Part shown: positions 25,650 to 35,032 of the stretch, in pieces
Layout: every line of letters starts with the position of its first letter
Numbering within the stretch: position 1 is the first letter of the stretch
NCBI RefSeq assembly: GCF_010119385.1
Contig: NZ_VFIE01000021.1
Span: 62,001-126,000, forward strand
Origin: Nesterenkonia haasae
Lineage (GTDB): Bacteria > Actinomycetota > Actinomycetes > Actinomycetales > Micrococcaceae
Reading direction: 5' to 3'
DNA length: 64,000 nt
Translations under genes and position numbers: made by a program
The notes under the pieces: generated by a model
What the model saw: the letters and a program-made list of their open reading frames with translations, nothing else
The model's database searches: none
Told to the model about the DNA's origin: nothing

Positions 25650-26831
25650 GTGACAGAAACTCTCAACAACCCCACAGCCACCGCCCTACTGCCACCGCTG
25701 CAGCTGGGGCCGATTACTGTGAACACGCCTGTGGTGCTCGCCCCCATGGCCGGCATCACCAACACAGCATTCCGCCGCCTGTGCCGCGAATACGGCGGCG
25801 GGCTCTACGTCAATGAGATGGTCACCGCCCGCGCGCTGGTGGAACGTAGGCCGGAATCGCTGCGCATCATCAAACATGAGCCCGATGAAGTTCCCCGGTC
25901 CGTCCAGCTCTACTCGGTAGACCCCGTCACCACCGGACACGCGGTGCGCATGCTGGTGGAAGAGGACCGAGCTGATCACATCGATCTCAACTTCGGCTGC
26001 CCCGTCCCCAAAGTCACGCGCAAAGGCGGCGGTTCGGCGCTGCCGTGGAAGATCCGGTTGTTTGAATCGATCGTCGCCACTGCGGTGCGGGAGGCTTCTC
26101 AGGCTGATATCCCGGTCACCGTCAAAATGCGCAAAGGGATCGACGAGGACCACCTCACCTTCATCGAAGCAGGTCGCGTCGCTCGTGATTCCGGTGTAGT
26201 GGCAGTCGCGCTCCATGGGCGGACAGCGCGCCAGCACTACTCCGGCCAGGCGGACTGGGACGCCATTAAACGGCTGCGCGAGGCACTGCCTGATCTGCCA
26301 GTGCTCGGCAACGGTGATATCTGGAGTGCAGAAGATGCGGTGCGCATGGTCGAGCAGACCGGAGTCGACGGAGTGGTCGTAGGCCGCGGATGCCAGGGCC
26401 GGCCCTGGTTGTTCGGTGACCTGCAGGCCGCTTTCGAGGGCCGCGCTGATAGGTTTCAGCCGGGTGTCGAGATGGTCTGCAGGACCCTGTTGCATCACGC
26501 CCAGCTGCTCATCCCGTACTTCGACGGAGATGAGCGCAAAGCCATGCAGGACATCCGCAAACATGTGGCCTGGTACTTCAAGGGATACCCGGTGGGATCA
26601 GCCCTGCGCACCCAGCTGGTCACCGTCGAATCGCTCCAGCAGCTTCAGGACCTGCTCGGGCAACTCGATCAGAGCCTGGGCTACCCGGGCCAGCCGGCTG
26701 AAGGCCCACGTGGCCGAGCCGGGTCCGCCAAGAAGGTGCACCTGCCGGAAGATTGGCTCGCATCACAGGAACTGAATGCGGACCAGCAGGAGATGATTCA
26801 GGCCGCAGAGGTGGACATTTCCGGAGGATAG
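25650..26831 (+). CDS. dusB: tRNA-dihydrouridine synthase
   Basis: The 393-residue flavoprotein has a TIM-barrel Dus domain. APMAGITNTAFRRLCREYGG is the N-terminal FMN motif, and the catalytic Cys lies in NFGCPVPKVTRKGGG near residue 114. GNGDIWSAEDA and VVGRGCQGRPWLF form the FMN phosphate site. It reduces uridines in the tRNA D-loop with NADPH. The GTG start has no strong Shine-Dalgarno, and a GACAAT box lies 6 bases upstream. The gene is followed after 10 bases by dgt, the usual actinobacterial order. Confidence 0.95.
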   Translation: MTETLNNPTATALLPPLQLGPITVNTPVVLAPMAGITNTAFRRLCREYGGGLYVNEMVTARALVERRPESLRIIKHEPDEVPRSVQLYSVDPVTTGHAVRMLVEEDRADHIDLNFGCPVPKVTRKGGGSALPWKIRLFESIVATAVREASQADIPVTVKMRKGIDEDHLTFIEAGRVARDSGVVAVALHGRTARQHYSGQADWDAIKRLREALPDLPVLGNGDIWSAEDAVRMVEQTGVDGVVVGRGCQGRPWLFGDLQAAFEGRADRFQPGVEMVCRTLLHHAQLLIPYFDGDERKAMQDIRKHVAWYFKGYPVGSALRTQLVTVESLQQLQDLLGQLDQSLGYPGQPAEGPRGRAGSAKKVHLPEDWLASQELNADQQEMIQAAEVDISGG

Positions 26832-26841
26832 GCTGGACGTC

Positions 26842-28167
26842 ATGAGCGTACGGAATGTTGAGCGTATCGAGGGGCAGTATTCGGCCCTCGCCCCGGGATA
26901 CGCCGAGGTAGATGAGGACCGCTGGGTTCCTGAGCACGGCAAATCGGTGTACCGCTCAAGTTTTGAACGCGACCGGGCTCGTCTGCTGCATTCCTCCGCA
27001 CTGCGCCGGCTGGGTGCGAAGACCCAGGTGGTCTCGCCCAGCAGCGATGATTTCTCCCGCACCCGACTGACGCATTCGCTGGAAGTCGCCCAGGTCGGAC
27101 GTGAATTGGGCCGGATGCTCGGCTGCGACCCCGATGTCGTCGATGCCGCCTGTCTCTCTCATGATCTGGGGCACCCCCCTTTCGGCCACCATGGTGAAAA
27201 GGTGCTCAACGAGTTGGCTGCGCATATCGGAGGGTTCGAGGGCAACGCCCAGACCTTGCGGATCCTCTGCCGCTTGGAGACCAAACGCTTCCACCCTGAT
27301 GGTCGGTCAGCAGGGCTGAACCTCACTCGGGCCAGCCTTGACGCGGCAGTGAAGTACCCCTGGCGTGCTCATGAGGCGCCTCTGACTGCTGCCGGCACCC
27401 GCAGCCAGAAGTTCGGCGCTTACGAAGATGACCTGGAGGCGTTTACTTGGATGCGCTCTGGGGTGCTGGGCACCCGCAAATCCATGGAGGCGCAGGTGAT
27501 GGATGCTGCCGATGACATCGCCTATTCCGTCCATGACGTGGAGGACGGCATTGTCAACGGCCGTTTCCAGTTGAAGTTTCTACAGGACAGTGTCCAACGG
27601 GCCCGGGTCATCCAAACTGTTCAGGAGTGGTACCTGCCGGAGACTCCGGAAGACCAAGTCGACGCCGCGATCGCAAGATTGGAAGCCAGTGAGAATTGGG
27701 TGTGGGAGTCCGACGGCTCCCGGCGTGCGCTTGCTGCGCTGAAGAACATGACTTCTGAACTGATCGGACGCTTCTGTCATGACTTTTGGTCAGCTACTCG
27801 CAGTGCGCACGGTGAGAAACCCTTGGTCAGGCATGAGGCGGATCTGGTGATCCCGCAGCAGACGCTGGAGGAGATCTGCGTGATGAAGGGAATCGCTGCG
27901 CACTACATCATGGCCTCCCGCGAGCAGCTGCCGGTGTACAAGCGGCAGTCCGATGTGCTGCAGGCACTCCATGGGTTGCTGATGGAAACCGACGACCGGT
28001 TCTTAGAGCCTCCTTTTCAGGCGGATTTTCGCTCCGCGGACGACGACGCCGGCAGGCACCGTGCGATCATCGATCAGATCGCCTCGCTGACCGACGGGGC
28101 CTGCCTGGAGTGGTACGCGACACTGGTGAAGGGTCAGCCCGTAACCAACTCGCTGTTCGCCTCCTGA
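26842..28167 (+). CDS. dgt: dGTP triphosphohydrolase
   Basis: The 441-residue HD-domain protein shows the metal-binding residues in RLTHSLEVAQVGRELGR (HD-domain His) and CLSHDLGHPPFGHHGE (His-Asp pair and downstream His). A further Asp is in DAADDIAYSVHDVEDG. It hydrolyses dGTP or other dNTPs to the nucleoside and triphosphate, balancing nucleotide pools. TAGGCT (26829-26834), overlapping the dusB stop, lies 7 bases before the ATG, so dgt may also have its own leaderless transcript. In many actinobacteria dnaG follows directly; here 7 kb of other genes intervene. Confidence 0.94.
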   Translation: MSVRNVERIEGQYSALAPGYAEVDEDRWVPEHGKSVYRSSFERDRARLLHSSALRRLGAKTQVVSPSSDDFSRTRLTHSLEVAQVGRELGRMLGCDPDVVDAACLSHDLGHPPFGHHGEKVLNELAAHIGGFEGNAQTLRILCRLETKRFHPDGRSAGLNLTRASLDAAVKYPWRAHEAPLTAAGTRSQKFGAYEDDLEAFTWMRSGVLGTRKSMEAQVMDAADDIAYSVHDVEDGIVNGRFQLKFLQDSVQRARVIQTVQEWYLPETPEDQVDAAIARLEASENWVWESDGSRRALAALKNMTSELIGRFCHDFWSATRSAHGEKPLVRHEADLVIPQQTLEEICVMKGIAAHYIMASREQLPVYKRQSDVLQALHGLLMETDDRFLEPPFQADFRSADDDAGRHRAIIDQIASLTDGACLEWYATLVKGQPVTNSLFAS

Positions 28168-28278
28168 GCGGAGAGCGGCGGCGTCGTTTCATGATCGAAA
28201 CACGGTGCAGGGTAGGGTTGTGGTCGGTCATCACAACGGGGTGGTGACTCCTAACGCAACCTCGGAAGGCATTGATTG

Positions 28279-31200
28279 ATGTTTTCGAAGATTCTGGTGG
28301 CCAACCGTGGCGAGATCGCCATTCGCGCGCTCCGCGCTGGTGTGGAGCTGGGTGCCCGCACTGTTGCGGTCTACCCTCATGAGGACCGAAACTCACTGCA
28401 TCGGCAGAAGGCTGATGAGTCCTACAGAATTGGGGACGAAGGCCATCCGGTACGGGCGTATCTGGATGTGGACGAGATCATTCGCGTCGCCCAGCATGCA
28501 GGTGCTGAGGCCATCTACCCCGGTTACGGTTTTCTCTCGGAGAACCCTGACTTAGCTCGTGCCGCTGAGCAGGCCGGCATCACATTCGTGGGCCCACCGG
28601 TGAGTGTGCTGGAGTCCACGGGGGATAAGGTCAAAGCACTCAGGGCCGCGAAGGCTGCCGGGATCCCGGTGCTGGAAAGTTCTGACCCGTCCCGAGATGT
28701 TGACGAGCTCACCGCTGAGGCTGAGCGAATCGGCTTCCCTGTCTTCGTCAAAGCAGTCGCCGGAGGCGGTGGCCGAGGCATGCGGCGGGTGGAGCGCAGG
28801 GAGGACCTTCCGGATGCATTGAAGGCTGCGATGCATGAGGCCGACACCGCTTTCGGCAATCCCACCGTGTTCATTGAGATGGCAGTGGAGCGGCCCCGGC
28901 ACATCGAAGTTCAGATCCTCGCCGACGGTGAGGGGAACGTCGTCCATCTCTTTGAACGCGACTGTTCGCTGCAGCGCCGGCACCAGAAGGTGGTGGAGAT
29001 TGCTCCGGCACCGAATCTGGATGAGGATGTGCGCCAGGCACTCCACCGCGACGCGGTGGCTTTCGCGAAGGCCATGCACTACCGCAACGCAGGCACTGTG
29101 GAGTTCCTGCTGGAGACTGCGGGTGAGCGGGCTGGGCAGCACGTCTTTATTGAGATGAACCCCCGCATCCAGGTGGAGCACACCGTCACGGAGGAAATCA
29201 CCGATATTGACCTGGTCGCCTCCCAAATGCGCATCGCGGCCGGAGAATCCTTGGAGGACTTGGGGATCCGGCAGCAGGACCTGCGGGTGCGCGGTGCGGC
29301 ACTGCAGTGCCGGATCACCACAGAGGATCCAGCTAATGGTTTCCGGCCCGACGTCGGCACGATCACCGCCTACCGGTCCGCCGGCGGCTCCGGGATCCGG
29401 CTTGACGGTGGCACAGCCTACGCCGGCGCGGAGATCAGCCCGCATTTCGATTCGATGCTGGTGAAACTCACCTGCCGTGGACGTGACTATCTGACAGCAG
29501 TAGCACGGTCGCGTCGCGCGCTGGCCGAGTTCCGGATACGCGGAGTCGCGACCAACATCCCGTTCTTGCTCAATGTGCTCAGCTCAGAGGAGTTCCTGGC
29601 CGGGGACACCGCCACGGACTTCATAGATAAGCATCCCGAGCTGGCGACGGCCAACCGCTCGCAGGACCGTGGGTCAAAGGCGCTGCAGTACCTCTCGGAC
29701 ATCACCGTGAATCAGCCTCACGGTCCCCGGGTCCAGGGTATGGACCCTCGTGACAAGCTGCCGAAGTTCCCCGGTGATAAGCGGGACGAACCGGACCGTT
29801 CGCCGTTCGACGGGCCGTCCAAACACCCCAAGCCTCGGGGGTGGAAGGATGTGCTCCGCGCAGCGGGACCCGAAGGCTTCGCCAGGACGCTGCGCCAATC
29901 CACAGCTTTGGCGGTGACTGACACCACCTTCCGAGACGCCCACCAGTCGCTGCTGGCTACCCGCGTGCGTACCCGCGATCTGCTGGCTGCCGCACCGGCC
30001 GTGGCTCATGTGACCCCAGGCCTCTTTTCTGCTGAAGTGTGGGGAGGCGCGACCTACGATGTGGCGCTGCGCTTCCTCTCAGAAGACCCTTGGGGCCGTC
30101 TGGCCTGGCTGCGCGATGAGATGCCGAACATCCCCCTGCAGATGCTGCTGCGCGGTCGCAACACCGTTGGCTACACCCCCTACCCGTTGAAGGTCACTGA
30201 GGCGTTCGTCCAAGAGGCGACCGCCACGGGTGTGGACATCTTCCGAATCTTCGACGCCCTCAACGACGTCAACCAGGTCATTCCTGCCATTGAGGCGGTG
30301 CGGTCCACCGGAACCGCGGTGGCTGAGGCCGCCCTGTGCTACACCGGAAACCTCAGCGCCCCAGAGGAGAACCTCTACACGCTGGACTACTATCTCGATC
30401 TGGCCCGGCGCATGGTTGACGCCGGTGCGCATATCTTGGCGATCAAAGACATGGCCGGCCTGCTGCGTCCTCAAGCTGCAAAGACCTTGGTCACCGCGCT
30501 CCGGGAGGAATTTGAACTGCCGGTGCATCTGCACACTCACGACACTGCCGGTGGCCAGCTGGCCACGCTGCTCGCCGCCTCAGAGGCTGGGGTCGACGCA
30601 GTGGACGTGGCGACAGCCTCCATGGCGTCGACCACCTCGCAGCCGCCAGCCTCGGCGCTGGTGGCAGCCCTGGAGAACACCGAGCGGGACACCGGCCTGG
30701 GGCTGGACGCCGTGGCGTCCCTGGAGCCGTACTGGGAGGCGGTACGGGGAATCTACGCTCCGTTCGAATCTGGGCTGCCCGGACCCACCGGGCGTGTGTA
30801 CCGGCATGAGATTCCCGGGGGCCAGCTGTCGAACCTGCGTCAGCAGGCGATTGCACTCGGGTTGGGGGAGCGCTTCGAGCAGATCGAGGACATGTACTTT
30901 GCGGCGGATAAAATGCTCGGCAGACTCGTGAAGGTCACTCCAAGCTCGAAGGTGGTCGGTGATCTCGCCCTTCAACTGGTGGGCCTGGGTGCCGATCCTG
31001 CAGAGTTCGAGCAGAGTCCAGGTGACTACGATCTGCCTGACTCGGTCATTCAGTTCCTCGCCGGCCAGTTGGGAGACCCCCCAGGCGGGTGGCCGGAGCC
31101 CTTCCGCAGCAAGGCGTTGCAGGGCCGGACAGTCAAGCCAATGGCCGAGGATCTGTCCGAGGACGACGCCGCGGCACTGGACTCAGACTCCGCCACTCGC

Positions 31201-31722
31201 CGCACGGCGCTCAACAGGCTGCTCTTCCCAGGACCGGCTGGCGATTTCGAGGCAGCTCGGGAGAAGTACGGCGACATCCACGTGTTGCACACCCGCGACT
31301 ATCTCTACGGGATGACTCCGGGTCACGAGCATGTGATCTCACTGGGCAAGGGCGTGCGCCTGCTGGTCACGCTGCAGACAATATCCGAACCCGATGAGAA
31401 GGGCATGCGCACCGTGATGTGCACCCTCAACGGCCAAGCTCGCCAGGTCATGGTCAGAGACGAATCCGTGGAGTCGAAGGTTGCCGCCGCGGAAAAGGCA
31501 GACCCCAACAACACCTCCCATGTCGCGGCCCCCTTCGCAGGGGCGGTATCAGTCCAGGTGGCGGAGGGCGAGGCAGTGGAAGCTGGGCAGACCATCGCCA
31601 GTATTGAGGCAATGAAGATGGAGTCCGGCATTACAGCGCACTCAGCGGGAACAGTGGCTCGCCTTGCCGTCACCGGTGTCCAGCAGGTCGACGGAGGAGA
31701 CCTCATCCTGGTCCTGGAGTGA
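28279..31722 (+). CDS. pyc: Pyruvate carboxylase
   Basis: The 1147-residue single-chain biotin enzyme forms oxaloacetate from pyruvate, bicarbonate and ATP. Order of domains: biotin carboxylase with ATP-grasp glycine loop VAGGGGRGMRRVE near residue 160 and MNPRIQVEHTVTEE near 295; carboxyltransferase with TTFRDAHQSLLATRVRT near 553 and LHTHDT near 752; allosteric linker; biotin carrier with biotinyl Lys1113 in EAMKMES. The ATG at 28279 has CGGAAGG about 10 bases upstream. The gene stands alone on the plus strand. With ppc at 39516 the organism has two anaplerotic routes to oxaloacetate. Confidence 0.97.
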   Translation: MFSKILVANRGEIAIRALRAGVELGARTVAVYPHEDRNSLHRQKADESYRIGDEGHPVRAYLDVDEIIRVAQHAGAEAIYPGYGFLSENPDLARAAEQAGITFVGPPVSVLESTGDKVKALRAAKAAGIPVLESSDPSRDVDELTAEAERIGFPVFVKAVAGGGGRGMRRVERREDLPDALKAAMHEADTAFGNPTVFIEMAVERPRHIEVQILADGEGNVVHLFERDCSLQRRHQKVVEIAPAPNLDEDVRQALHRDAVAFAKAMHYRNAGTVEFLLETAGERAGQHVFIEMNPRIQVEHTVTEEITDIDLVASQMRIAAGESLEDLGIRQQDLRVRGAALQCRITTEDPANGFRPDVGTITAYRSAGGSGIRLDGGTAYAGAEISPHFDSMLVKLTCRGRDYLTAVARSRRALAEFRIRGVATNIPFLLNVLSSEEFLAGDTATDFIDKHPELATANRSQDRGSKALQYLSDITVNQPHGPRVQGMDPRDKLPKFPGDKRDEPDRSPFDGPSKHPKPRGWKDVLRAAGPEGFARTLRQSTALAVTDTTFRDAHQSLLATRVRTRDLLAAAPAVAHVTPGLFSAEVWGGATYDVALRFLSEDPWGRLAWLRDEMPNIPLQMLLRGRNTVGYTPYPLKVTEAFVQEATATGVDIFRIFDALNDVNQVIPAIEAVRSTGTAVAEAALCYTGNLSAPEENLYTLDYYLDLARRMVDAGAHILAIKDMAGLLRPQAAKTLVTALREEFELPVHLHTHDTAGGQLATLLAASEAGVDAVDVATASMASTTSQPPASALVAALENTERDTGLGLDAVASLEPYWEAVRGIYAPFESGLPGPTGRVYRHEIPGGQLSNLRQQAIALGLGERFEQIEDMYFAADKMLGRLVKVTPSSKVVGDLALQLVGLGADPAEFEQSPGDYDLPDSVIQFLAGQLGDPPGGWPEPFRSKALQGRTVKPMAEDLSEDDAAALDSDSATRRTALNRLLFPGPAGDFEAAREKYGDIHVLHTRDYLYGMTPGHEHVISLGKGVRLLVTLQTISEPDEKGMRTVMCTLNGQARQVMVRDESVESKVAAAEKADPNNTSHVAAPFAGAVSVQVAEGEAVEAGQTIASIEAMKMESGITAHSAGTVARLAVTGVQQVDGGDLILVLE

Positions 31723-31819
31723 GAACTGGCATTCCAGCTGTGGACAAAACTGTGTTTTGCAAACCTGCTCACGTCAATAACCGACCAGAGCCCAATATTC
31801 TGTGTTAGGCGCCATCATG

Positions 31820-31825
31820 TAAAAT
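31820..31825 (+). promoter_or_regulatory. -10 box of the devS-devR operon
   Basis: TAAAAT at 31820-31825 lies 29 bases before the devS start codon, followed by a GAGGTGAGGAG ribosome-binding site (31841-31851). The 130 bases after pyc show no other gene. No matching -35 hexamer was identified. Confidence 0.4.
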
Positions 31826-31854
31826 GCTAAACACCCAGATGAGGTGAGGAGCAC

Positions 31855-33549
31855 ATGATGGATTCCCCTTTTCGGTTGTCTGACCAATCGAAATTGGATC
31901 CTCATGGCGCGTCAGAGGAAGGCGTCGGCCGCCATCAACGGTTTCTTGCGGATCCGCGCGGCCTGCGTGGACTGCTCCGAGCGAGTCAACTCGTCACCGG
32001 GGAACTGGATCTCGAGGACGTGCTCCAAAGAATCGCGGAGTCGGCGGTCACTTTGGTGAATGCCCAATACGGTGCGCTGGGTGTCATTGACTCGGAGGGA
32101 CGGTTGGAGCAGTTCATTCACGTAGGGATGCCCCAAGAACTGGTGGATCAAATCGGCCAACTCCCGGAAGGCCACGGGGTGCTCGGAGCAGTCATCGAGA
32201 GCTCCTGCCCCATGCGGCTGGACGATCTCACCGCTGACTCTCGATCTGTCGGATTCCCTGCCCATCATCCGCCCATGCGGACCTTTCTCGGGGTCCCTAT
32301 CACAATTGGCGGGCGGACCTACGGAAATCTCTATCTGACCGACCGGGTCAGCGGTGTTTTTACAGAGGACGACGAAGATCTCGTCACTGCATTGGCCGCC
32401 ACAGCCGCCACCGCTATCACCAACGCCCGGCTCTACGACGAGGCCCGCCGGGCTCAGCGCATCAGCGCTGCTTTGAGCATGGTCACAGCTGGCCTGTTGG
32501 AGTCCGCGCAGAGCGACGTCTATGGTGTCCTCGCTGACAACGCCGCAACCCTGGCCGAGGCGGAGCTCGCCTGCGTCGTCCTTCCCGGCGCGAGCGGAGG
32601 CACCCTGCGCATCGCTGCGGCCCGAGGTGAAGGGGCAGCGCGCCTCCAGGACCGTTCGCTCCCGCTCGCGGATTCGGTGCTCGCACACGCACTCAGCGGT
32701 GAACGCGGGATTTCTCAGCATAACGGAAGGGGGCCGCCTCCGCTGGGGAAGGACGTCCCGGGTGGCTCAATTGTCGCGGTTCCGCTTGTCGTGTCCGGGG
32801 TCCGCGTCGGTGCTCTCTGCGTCGTCCGGAGGGCGGATAGGCCGCCACTCGGGTCCGGTGATCTGGCCATGGTGGAGGAGTTCGTTGACCAGGCGGGTAT
32901 CGCCGTGGCTCTTGCGCAGGCACGTGTAGATCGCCAACGGCTCGAGGTCACAGAGGATCGCGCTCGGACTGCTCGCGACCTGCACGACCATGTCATCCAG
33001 CGGCTATTCGGCACAGGCCTGGGTTTGCAGGCACTTGCAAGTGCTCACCCTGCGCAGGCAGATATTTTGGAAGAGCATATCTCCGCAATCGATGCCGCAA
33101 TAGTCGACATTCGAACAGCGATCTTCACTCTTCAGACTCGCGGGACCTCACATGCTGCTCGTCACCGGATCCTTGATCTCGTCACGGAGTTCGGACCGCA
33201 GTTCTCCACGGCCCCCAAAGTCACGCTGAGCGGTCCCATAGACCTTATGATCACCGACCAACTCCTCGACGACACAGTTGCAGTCCTCAGAGAAGCTCTC
33301 ACCAATGTTCTGCGGCATGCACATGCTGAGCTGGTGGAAGTTGAGGTGGTTGCCACCGCAGAGGATGTCACGGTCTTGGTCAGGGACGATGGAGTGGGGG
33401 TGCCATGGCAGACAATACGCACGAGCGGTATTGATAACTTGCACGAACGTGCGGTCGCCCGCGGTGGTAGCTTCAGCCTGGAATCCAGTGAATCCGGCGG
33501 TACGTGCGCTCGTTGGCATGCCCTCATCACTCCAAGGACACCGCAATGA
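31855..33549 (+). CDS. devS: DevS/DosS-type heme-GAF sensor histidine kinase
   Basis: The 564-residue kinase carries two N-terminal GAF domains (about residues 50-200 and 210-360) and a HisKA_3 dimerisation domain with phospho-acceptor His377 (ARDLHDHVIQRLFG). A HATPase domain follows, with EALTNVLRHAHA and RDDGVGVPW. The first GAF keeps GFPAHHPPMRTFLGVP and LYLTD. His138 and Tyr160 have the same 22-residue spacing as the heme ligand His149 and distal Tyr171 of Mycobacterium tuberculosis DosS, so heme binding and sensing of O2, NO, CO or redox state are expected. There are no membrane segments. Its stop overlaps the devR start (ATGA). Confidence 0.92.
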   Translation: MMDSPFRLSDQSKLDPHGASEEGVGRHQRFLADPRGLRGLLRASQLVTGELDLEDVLQRIAESAVTLVNAQYGALGVIDSEGRLEQFIHVGMPQELVDQIGQLPEGHGVLGAVIESSCPMRLDDLTADSRSVGFPAHHPPMRTFLGVPITIGGRTYGNLYLTDRVSGVFTEDDEDLVTALAATAATAITNARLYDEARRAQRISAALSMVTAGLLESAQSDVYGVLADNAATLAEAELACVVLPGASGGTLRIAAARGEGAARLQDRSLPLADSVLAHALSGERGISQHNGRGPPPLGKDVPGGSIVAVPLVVSGVRVGALCVVRRADRPPLGSGDLAMVEEFVDQAGIAVALAQARVDRQRLEVTEDRARTARDLHDHVIQRLFGTGLGLQALASAHPAQADILEEHISAIDAAIVDIRTAIFTLQTRGTSHAARHRILDLVTEFGPQFSTAPKVTLSGPIDLMITDQLLDDTVAVLREALTNVLRHAHAELVEVEVVATAEDVTVLVRDDGVGVPWQTIRTSGIDNLHERAVARGGSFSLESSESGGTCARWHALITPRTPQ

Positions 33550-34193
33550 TCCGGGTCTTCCTCGTCGACGACCACGAGATAGTCCGGCGCGGGGTTGCCC
33601 AGCTCATTAATGCCCAACCGGGAATGGAGGTCGTGGGGGAGTCAGCGACCATGCGGGGGACCCTGGACAGAGTCGCGGCGAAAGCCCCAGATATCGTCGT
33701 TCTTGATGTGCGGCTGCCTGATGGCAGCGGAATCGACTTGTGCCGCAGGATCCTGTCTGCCCACCCGGACACCGGCTGCCTGATTCTCACCGCCTATGAC
33801 GATGATGTCGCCAGTACCGCAGCCGTAATGGCTGGAGCTTCAGGGTATGTGCTGAAGAATATCGGCGGAAGACACTTGATTGACAGGATCCTCCAGGTGG
33901 CCAAGGGTGAGAGCTTGGTGACGAAGGACCTGGCCGTCCGGGTGCATTCATCGATCACCTCACAACACCAAGACACCCAGTCCCCGGAGCTCAACCTCAC
34001 GGTGCGTGAATCGCAGGTCCTTGAACTCATCACCGAGGGCCTCACCAATAGACAAATCGGCGCGCGGCTCAATATTGCGGAGAAAACGGTGAAGAACTAC
34101 GTCTCCGGGCTGCTGGCGAAACTCGGAATGAAGCGCCGCACACAAGTCGCCGCTTATGGTGCCACAACAAAAGCCAACTACTCTCAAAACTAG
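33546..34193 (+). CDS. devR: DevR/DosR-type response regulator (NarL/LuxR family)
   Basis: The 215-residue regulator has receiver residues Asp8, Asp9, phospho-acceptor Asp54 (VVLDVRLPDG) and Lys104. The C-terminal LuxR helix-turn-helix is LTVRESQVLELITEGLTNRQ, then LNIAEKTVKNYVSGLLAKLG. That last segment is almost the same as in mycobacterial DosR. It should be phosphorylated by the upstream kinase and activate a hypoxia/dormancy-like regulon. The ATG at 33546 overlaps the devS stop; earlier in-frame starts are inside devS. A possible DevR box lies 42 bases downstream of its end, before the BON gene. Confidence 0.93.
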   Translation: MIRVFLVDDHEIVRRGVAQLINAQPGMEVVGESATMRGTLDRVAAKAPDIVVLDVRLPDGSGIDLCRRILSAHPDTGCLILTAYDDDVASTAAVMAGASGYVLKNIGGRHLIDRILQVAKGESLVTKDLAVRVHSSITSQHQDTQSPELNLTVRESQVLELITEGLTNRQIGARLNIAEKTVKNYVSGLLAKLGMKRRTQVAAYGATTKANYSQN

Positions 34194-34234
34194 AGTCGCC
34201 GTGAGTCTCTGACCTGTGTTGATACAGGCACAAA

Positions 34235-34255
34235 GGTAGGACCAAGGACCCTACC
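34235..34255. promoter_or_regulatory. Candidate DevR box upstream of the BON-domain gene
   Basis: A 21-bp dyad, GGTAGG and CCTACC, flanks ACCAAGGAC, so the core reads AGGACCAAGGACCC. This resembles the GGGACY...GGYCC pattern of DosR/DevR operators. It lies 72 bases before the BON gene start and directly after devR. It is the first DevR-type target to consider for the adjacent regulator. Confidence 0.5.
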
Positions 34256-34327
34256 GCGCATCGTCTTCTGCGCCCCAGAATGGAGTCAACTCGTGAGGCA
34301 GCGAGCCGTGACCAAGGGGATTTTTAC

Positions 34328-34999
34328 ATGAGCACAAGCACCACCAGCCGGTTAGATCAGGTGATCCAAGTTGCTGTCGAGGCCGAGCTGAACTGGACAC
34401 CGGAACTTGAATCAGAAGCCATTCACGTCGAAGTCAGCAATGCAGTCGTCACCCTCTACGGTGTCGTTGGCAACACTCTCAGATACTTGGCATGCGGCCG
34501 TGCAGCGCGTCGAGTCCGGGGAGTGACTGTGGTGACAAACAACGTGAAGGTGGAACCTCTCAGGACGAAGAGCGTCCGTGACACAGATATCGCCGAAATC
34601 GTCGAGCAGGCACTGTTCTGGGCGAACAACGTTCCTAGAACAGTCACATCGCACGTCCGTGATCGCCACGTCACGCTGACGGGAGGAGTGATCTGGAGTT
34701 TCCAACGGGAAGCCGCCCAGCAGGTGGTGGAAAATATCCGCGGCGTTGAGTCGATTGACAATCAGATCTCCCTCAGTGCCCGGGCCCCGGGCAACGCGTC
34801 CGAAGAGAACATCATGACAGCGTTGCTGAGCAACCCGCACATCGATGCGAGGGATGTCACTGTTACCGTCGTCGATGCCAAAGCCACCCTTACCGGATGG
34901 GTCAGTACTTTCCGTGAGAAGAAGCAAGCCGGTCTCGCCACCTGGGCATGCTCAGACGTGAGCGACATCGACAATCGACTGAGGATTCGGTCCCGATGA
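34328..34999 (+). CDS. BON-domain protein (three BON repeats)
   Basis: The 223-residue cytoplasmic-looking protein contains about three BON units. Recognisable elements are HVEVSNAVVTLYGVVGN (residues 37-53), HVRDRHVTLTGGVIWSFQRE (about 110-129) and VTVVDAKATLTGWVSTFREK (about 180-200). BON domains bind phospholipids or other proteins and occur in stress and dormancy-regulon proteins. The ATG at 34328 is preceded by AAGGGGA; longer starts are unlikely. Its place after devS-devR with a DevR-box-like dyad suggests a DevR target. Exact function unknown. Confidence 0.82.
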   Translation: MSTSTTSRLDQVIQVAVEAELNWTPELESEAIHVEVSNAVVTLYGVVGNTLRYLACGRAARRVRGVTVVTNNVKVEPLRTKSVRDTDIAEIVEQALFWANNVPRTVTSHVRDRHVTLTGGVIWSFQREAAQQVVENIRGVESIDNQISLSARAPGNASEENIMTALLSNPHIDARDVTVTVVDAKATLTGWVSTFREKKQAGLATWACSDVSDIDNRLRIRSR

Positions 35000-35032
35000 C
35001 CGTCTGCGCGTGAGGTTCGGAAGGGGCCGAGT

